Shown: one piece after another, positions 12,875 through 16,813 of the stretch
How the letters are laid out: each line of letters begins with the position of its first letter
How positions within the stretch are numbered: the stretch's first letter is position 1
Assembly (NCBI GenBank): GCA_021825035.1
Contig: JAKAIQ010000011.1
Span: 1 to 16,813, forward strand
Length of the DNA stretch: 16,813 nt
Reading direction: 5' to 3'
Source of the DNA: Deltaproteobacteria bacterium
Lineage (GTDB): Bacteria > Desulfobacterota > GWC2-55-46
The notes under the pieces: model-generated
Database searches by the model: none
What the model was told of the DNA's origin: nothing
Seen by the model: the letters and a program-made list of their open reading frames with translations, nothing else
Position numbers and translations under genes: made by a program

Positions 12875-14461
12875 ATGTCCTTAATATACGACAGAACGGA
12901 TTCGGCGGCGCCGGTATCCTTATCGCCGGCGGCCATCGTCAAAGCCGTCCTTCTTGCGGCCGCGCTCGCATTCGCCCTCGCGACGCCCGCGGCGCTCCTT
13001 TTCAGGGAGTGGGCGAGCCCGGACTTCTCCCACGGGATACTCGTGCCGTTTGTAAGCCTTTATTTTGTCTGGGCCGGCCGCGATAGGCTCAGGGGGCTTC
13101 CCGTCAGGCCGGACTACGCGGCGGGCGCCGTTTTTATGGCGATGGCCGCCTTCGTCCTCGTGCTCGGCAGAGCCGGAAGGGTGCAGATAGCGCAGGAGGC
13201 CTCCATCATCTTGGTGTTGCCCGGCCTTGTGGCGCTTCTACTGGGAAGAAGGTACTTGAGGGCGCTCGCGTTTCCGCTCGCGTACCTCGCCTTCGGGGTT
13301 CCCCTCATAAATCCATTTCTGGACAGGATCAACTGGCCGTTTCAGATATTTACCGCAAGGTTCGCCGCCTTTTTTCTGCCGCATCTCGGAGTTCCCGTTT
13401 TCCGGAGGATGCAGTTCCTGGATCTGCCGAACATATCGCTTGAGGTCGCGCCCGGATGCAGCGGGGTCAAGTTCATGATATCGGTTTTCGCAACCGCGGT
13501 GCCGTTGGCGTACCTTACACAGAGAGGGTGGTTCAGGAAGGCTATCCTGTTCGTCCTTGCCGTCATAATAGGCCTGTTTACGAACGGCTTGCGGGTTACG
13601 CTCATCGGGATATGGACGTACTTCAAGCTCGGTGACACGATCCACGGCCCTTACCACCTTCTGCAGGGGTATTTCGTAGCCCTGACCGGTTTCGCCCTCC
13701 TCTTTCTTTCAGCCATGGCGCTCTCCCGGGTCGGGAGGAAGGACGTGAAACAAGAGGAAAGTAAGCGGATGGATTCAGGCGGCGGAAGCGTCACGAACGC
13801 CTCATTCATTACGGCCATGGTCTTGATATCCGGCATGGGATGGTACATGCACTTCTTCAACCCGGCCCCGGTGCCGCTCATGCGGCCACTCGGCGACCTT
13901 CCGCTTTACGCCGGCGGCTGGAGCGGAAAGGACATCGGCAACGGCGAAAGCCCGGTGAGGGCCCCCGGCGCCCATGACGAGCTTACGAGGCAGTACGTCG
14001 ACGCTTCCGGGAGGAAGGCCGTGCTTTACATAGGATATTTCGACTCTCAGATGAACGGGATGGGCCTCGTAAACGATTATTTCGGTGATTTTGGCGAGGG
14101 GATCGAAGAGGCCGAGGTGCCGGACATAAGGGGCTCGATACGGGTAAATGAAAAGATAATGCGGTCAGGCGCGCATGAGTATCTCGTGCTTTTCTGGTAT
14201 GACATCAACGGGAAGACGTTTACAAACATGCATGACGTTAAATTCGAGACCGCGTCCGAAGCGCTTCTCCACCGCCGCACGAACGGCGCGGTAATAATGG
14301 TCATCAGCGAGCTGAAGGACAGGGCAGACCTGAAAGCGGTCTTTCACGGCGAGGGCACTCTCGTACAGGCGCTGAGCCCGGTTTTGAAGAGCTACTTCTC
14401 CACGGGAGGAAGCCGGATAATGGCCGGCAGGCTGGATCTCCTGCGCCGGAGCATGATGTGA
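12875..14461 (+). CDS. Exosortase fused to a C-terminal EpsI domain
   Basis: This 528-residue protein has two parts. Residues 1 to about 285 are a multi-helix membrane exosortase. It has the N-terminal FSHGILVPFVSLYFVW motif and the catalytic triad: Cys195 in APGCSG, Arg240 in TNGLRV and a His in HGPYHLLQGYF, most likely His261 with His257 as the alternative. From about 310 a second anchor leads into an EpsI/DUF3485 domain, seen in PLYAGGWSGKDIG and VLYIGYFDSQMNG. Exosortases cleave C-terminal PEP-CTERM-type sorting signals at the membrane and usually co-occur with an exopolysaccharide cluster; EpsI is a standard partner, often fused. The exact subtype is not assigned. No PEP-CTERM substrate is encoded in this window. 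GGAGAG is placed 5 nt before the ATG. Confidence 0.9.
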   Translation: MSLIYDRTDSAAPVSLSPAAIVKAVLLAAALAFALATPAALLFREWASPDFSHGILVPFVSLYFVWAGRDRLRGLPVRPDYAAGAVFMAMAAFVLVLGRAGRVQIAQEASIILVLPGLVALLLGRRYLRALAFPLAYLAFGVPLINPFLDRINWPFQIFTARFAAFFLPHLGVPVFRRMQFLDLPNISLEVAPGCSGVKFMISVFATAVPLAYLTQRGWFRKAILFVLAVIIGLFTNGLRVTLIGIWTYFKLGDTIHGPYHLLQGYFVALTGFALLFLSAMALSRVGRKDVKQEESKRMDSGGGSVTNASFITAMVLISGMGWYMHFFNPAPVPLMRPLGDLPLYAGGWSGKDIGNGESPVRAPGAHDELTRQYVDASGRKAVLYIGYFDSQMNGMGLVNDYFGDFGEGIEEAEVPDIRGSIRVNEKIMRSGAHEYLVLFWYDINGKTFTNMHDVKFETASEALLHRRTNGAVIMVISELKDRADLKAVFHGEGTLVQALSPVLKSYFSTGGSRIMAGRLDLLRRSMM

Positions 14462-14489
14462 CGGACGATAAAATCATAAGGAACCGAAC

Positions 14490-15860
14490 ATGACGACTAT
14501 GCAAGCGAAGACAGCCAAGGTCCTCCTCGTGGGACTCGACGGCGTGCCGTCAACCCTCCTTGCTAATTACATGGAAAAAGGGCTTCTGCCCTCTTTCAAG
14601 AAGATACTCGAAAGCGGATACAACCTCCATCAGATGGACGCCTCGATCCCGGACGTGTCTTCAACGTCATGGACTTCCTTCATGACGGGGGTCAATCCGG
14701 CGGAGCACGGCATATACGGCTTTACCGATCTAAGGCCAGGGAGCTACCGGATATTCGTGCCCAATTCGGCGAGCGTTCGCGCTCCCGCCATCTGGGACAT
14801 CATAGGGGGCACGGCGAACGGAAGGACCTCGACCCTTCATGAATACTACAGAGGGGTCTTTAAAAGGCCGCTGCGGTCGATCGTTCTCAACATCCCGCAG
14901 ACCTTTCCGGCCATCGAGCTTAACGGGGTGCTTACCGCCGGCTTCGTTTGTCCGGACCTCCGCAAGGGGACATACCCGGAAAAGGCGTACGACTATCTCA
15001 ACTCTATCGGCTATCTATCCGACGTCGATTCGGCGAAGGCCGCGAGCCGGAAGGATGAATTCTTCAATGAGGTGTTTGCCGCGCTCGAAAAGAGGATGAC
15101 GGCCTACGAGCATTTCATGAAGAACGAGGAGTGGGACTTCTTCGCCGGGGTCATAACCGAGACCGACAGGATGCATCATTTCTTCTTCGACGCGGCGTAT
15201 GATCCGGGGCATCCCGACCATGAGGTGTTCGTCAGGTTTTACGGCGAACTCGACAGGATAGTGGCGAGGCTGCACCGGCTTTTCATGGACATGACGGACG
15301 GCACAGGCTTTTTTCTCACGATGTCGGACCATGGGTTTACCGTCCTGAATAACGAGGTATACATGAACGCGTGGCTGCGGAAAGAGGGGTTTCTGAGCCT
15401 TGACGGCAAGAAGGAATATTTCGAGCAGGTGGATGCGGGCACTAAGGCTTTTGCCATGGACCCGGCGAGGATATATGTGAATCTCGAAGGCAAATATCCA
15501 GGCGGGTGCGTAGCCGCCGGAGAAAAGGAAGCTGTCATGAGAGACTTGAAAGAGAGGCTTAAGGGCCTTGTCGACGGCGAAGGCAGACCCGTCATAAGGG
15601 AGATTTACGAGGGCCGCGAGCTTTACAGCGGGCCGCATTCGGGCGTGGGGCCGGACCTCGTGTGCCTCGCGCACGACGGGTTCGATCTCAAGGCGAACCT
15701 CAAAAAGGACGAGGTTTTCGGAAGGGGGAATTTCACCGGCATGCACACGTCCTATGACGCCCACTGCATACTGCCGAAAGGCGTCGAGACAGGGATGAGA
15801 CTTCATATCGAGCATCTGGCCGGGCTGATACTCGACCATCTAAAAAACGGCATCGAATAA
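14490..15860 (+). CDS. Alkaline-phosphatase-superfamily phosphodiesterase/pyrophosphatase
   Basis: This 456-residue protein has the metal-binding skeleton of the type I phosphodiesterase/nucleotide pyrophosphatase branch. Asp17 lies in VGLDGVP, a Ser/Thr nucleophile cluster in PDVSSTSWTSFMTG (57-60), Asp226 and His230 in TDRMHHFF, Asp280 and His281 in MSDHGF, and His419 in GMHTSYDAH. No signal peptide is visible, so it appears cytoplasmic. Enzymes of this superfamily hydrolyse phosphodiester, pyrophosphate or sulfate ester bonds; the substrate here is unknown. It stands between the exosortase and the sulfate-activation genes and so may act on an activated sugar, a lipid-linked intermediate or a sulfated group (inference). 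AAGGAA precedes ATG 14490; an in-frame ATG at 14499 is the alternative. Confidence 0.82.
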   Translation: MTTMQAKTAKVLLVGLDGVPSTLLANYMEKGLLPSFKKILESGYNLHQMDASIPDVSSTSWTSFMTGVNPAEHGIYGFTDLRPGSYRIFVPNSASVRAPAIWDIIGGTANGRTSTLHEYYRGVFKRPLRSIVLNIPQTFPAIELNGVLTAGFVCPDLRKGTYPEKAYDYLNSIGYLSDVDSAKAASRKDEFFNEVFAALEKRMTAYEHFMKNEEWDFFAGVITETDRMHHFFFDAAYDPGHPDHEVFVRFYGELDRIVARLHRLFMDMTDGTGFFLTMSDHGFTVLNNEVYMNAWLRKEGFLSLDGKKEYFEQVDAGTKAFAMDPARIYVNLEGKYPGGCVAAGEKEAVMRDLKERLKGLVDGEGRPVIREIYEGRELYSGPHSGVGPDLVCLAHDGFDLKANLKKDEVFGRGNFTGMHTSYDAHCILPKGVETGMRLHIEHLAGLILDHLKNGIE

Positions 15861-15872
15861 AGGGGAGGAAGC

Positions 15873-16676
15873 ATGGACCACCTAACGGAACTGGAAAACA
15901 AGAGCATATTCATAATAAGGGAGGCGTATTACAGATTCAAGGACATAGCGGTGCTCTGGTCGATCGGCAAGGACTCGACGACGCTTCTCTGGCTCTGCAG
16001 GAAGGCGTTTTTCGGGAAGATACCCTTTCCGGTCATACATATAGACACGAGCTATAAGTTCCCGGAGATATACGCTTTCAGGGACGAGTATGCGAAGAAA
16101 TGGAACCTCAACCTCATAGTCGGAAAGAACGAGGAGGAGATAAAAAAGGGCATGGGGCCGACAAAGGGGGCGAAACTCGACTGCTGCAATGAATTGAAGA
16201 CGAACGCCCTTAAAGCCACGATAGCGAAGCACGGCTTCAAGGCGCTTCTCCTCGGAATAAGAAGGGACGAGCACGGCATAAGGGCCAAGGAAAGGGTCTT
16301 TTCACCCAGGGACGAGAACTTCAAGTGGAACTACGAAGACCAGCCGGCGGAGCTCTGGGACCAGTACAAGTCCACCGCCGAGGAGGACAACCACTTCAGG
16401 ATACACCCAATACTCCACATGACGGAGCTCGATATCTGGAAATACGTCCAGAGGGAGAATATCCCCATGACGGAGCTGTACTTCAGCAAGGGTGGAAAGA
16501 GGTACAGGTCGATCGGGTGCAAGCCGTGCTGCAGCCCGGTCGAGTCGGAGGCCGCCACGGTTGACGACATAATCCGCGAGCTCGAGACGAGCCATACGTC
16601 CGAGAGGGCAGGACGCGCGCAGGACAAGGAAGACGCATACACGATGCAAAAACTCCGTTCACTCGGCTACATGTAA
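15873..16676 (+). CDS. cysD: Sulfate adenylyltransferase subunit 2 (CysD), short cysteine-rich form
   Basis: This 267-residue PP-loop enzyme is shorter than E. coli CysD (about 300). The ATP-pyrophosphatase loop WSIGKDST (29-36), IHIDTSYKFPEIYAFRDEYA, the RRDEHGIRAKER block (130-141) and the C-terminal SERAGRAQDKE with a final GYM are CysD hallmarks. With CysN it makes adenosine 5'-phosphosulfate from ATP and sulfate. Two cysteine groups, CC at 104-105 and CxxCC at 216-220, resemble those holding the [4Fe-4S] cluster of APS reductases. However, the ECGLH-type catalytic tail of those enzymes is missing, so reductase activity is not expected. It lies 12 nt after the phosphodiesterase gene and 11 nt before cysN. 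In this setting it may supply sulfate for polymer sulfation, as NodPQ does for Nod factors (inference). Confidence 0.85.
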   Translation: MDHLTELENKSIFIIREAYYRFKDIAVLWSIGKDSTTLLWLCRKAFFGKIPFPVIHIDTSYKFPEIYAFRDEYAKKWNLNLIVGKNEEEIKKGMGPTKGAKLDCCNELKTNALKATIAKHGFKALLLGIRRDEHGIRAKERVFSPRDENFKWNYEDQPAELWDQYKSTAEEDNHFRIHPILHMTELDIWKYVQRENIPMTELYFSKGGKRYRSIGCKPCCSPVESEAATVDDIIRELETSHTSERAGRAQDKEDAYTMQKLRSLGYM

Positions 16677-16687
16677 GGAGGCGCCAA

Positions 16688-16813
16688 ATGGAAGAGAAGA
16701 CTTTGCACATTGTGATAGTGGGCCACGTTGACCACGGAAAGAGCACGCTCGTCGGAAGGCTCTTCTACGACACGGGGTGCCTGCCGCCTGACAGGGTGGA
16801 GGAGCTCAAAAGG
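16688..16813 (+). CDS. cysN: Sulfate adenylyltransferase subunit 1 (CysN) GTPase, N-terminal fragment
   Basis: The first 42 codons are present before the window ends. They show HIVIVGHVDHGKSTLVGRLF, an EF-Tu/EF-1A-like P-loop (GHVDHGKST, 12-20), then YDTGCLPPDRVEEL. The spacing and the GRL-YDT-G block fit CysN-type GTPases, which stimulate CysD-catalysed sulfate adenylation. The loop reads GHVDHGKST in place of the GSVDDGKST of enterobacterial CysN, so it belongs to the more EF-1A-like branch. Whether a CysC (APS kinase) domain is fused at the C-terminus cannot be seen. A near-perfect AAGGAGG precedes the ATG, and it directly follows cysD. Confidence 0.83.
   Translation, partial: MEEKTLHIVIVGHVDHGKSTLVGRLFYDTGCLPPDRVEELKR

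Noticed and set aside
15015..15839. Minus-strand ORF of 274 codons
   Set aside because: It is antisense to the phosphodiesterase gene, which has the full set of metal-binding motifs in the forward frame.
15873..16676. Assimilatory APS/PAPS reductase (CysH) as the identity of this gene
   Set aside because: The C-terminal ECGLH-type catalytic cysteine is absent. The SIGKDS loop, the SERAGRAQDKE ending and the adjacent cysN favour CysD.
1..16813. CRISPR arrays, tRNA or rRNA genes, insertion sequences, prophage or attachment sites
   Set aside because: No spaced direct repeats, cloverleaf pattern, transposase motif or integrase was found on reading either strand.

Overview
The window reads as a didermic (Gram-negative) bacterial chromosome. 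Gene density is high, genes often overlap by ATGA, and AGG (Arg) and ATA (Ile) codons are frequent in moderately GC-rich DNA. Outer-membrane beta-barrels, a LolA-like carrier and an exosortase-type exopolysaccharide locus fit a Desulfobacterota (delta-proteobacterial) or Nitrospirota-like lineage. That placement is an impression, not a phylogenetic result. No tRNA, rRNA, CRISPR array or insertion sequence was seen.

Layout: two divergent operons leave a 397-bp regulatory gap (4603-4999). The leftward operon encodes, in order of transcription, a LolD/MacB-type ABC ATPase, an FtsX/MacB/LolE-type permease, a LolA-like periplasmic carrier, a large outer-membrane barrel with an N-terminal AMIN domain, and the start of a ThiF-family adenylyltransferase. 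The first four together look like a dedicated route for moving a lipid or lipoprotein-like cargo from the inner to the outer membrane.

The rightward operon is an exopolysaccharide cluster of the exosortase (XrtA/PEP-CTERM-associated) kind. It contains a small zinc-ribbon PilZ protein (probable c-di-GMP sensor), a Wza-like export protein, an outer-membrane barrel, a Wzz-type chain-length protein, a MinD/FlhG-like ATPase, a tyrosine-kinase-like ATPase fused to a degenerate J-domain, a membrane sugar-phosphate transferase that starts the glycan, and a NusG/RfaH-like antiterminator. After a 153-bp gap come an exosortase fused to an EpsI domain, an alkaline-phosphatase-superfamily phosphodiesterase, CysD, and the start of CysN. 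The last two make activated sulfate, which raises the possibility of a sulfated polymer.

The most interesting signals are these. An ops-like element (GGCGGTAGCC) lies in the gap directly after the RfaH-like gene. The J-domain/BY-kinase fusion sits next to a MinD-like ATPase. A short leader ORF overlaps the PilZ start by ATGA. A perfect 16-bp palindrome lies in the divergent promoter region. The CysD homolog carries an APS-reductase-like set of cysteines. The AMIN-barrel/LolA-like/ABC cassette may be an uncharacterised envelope export system.
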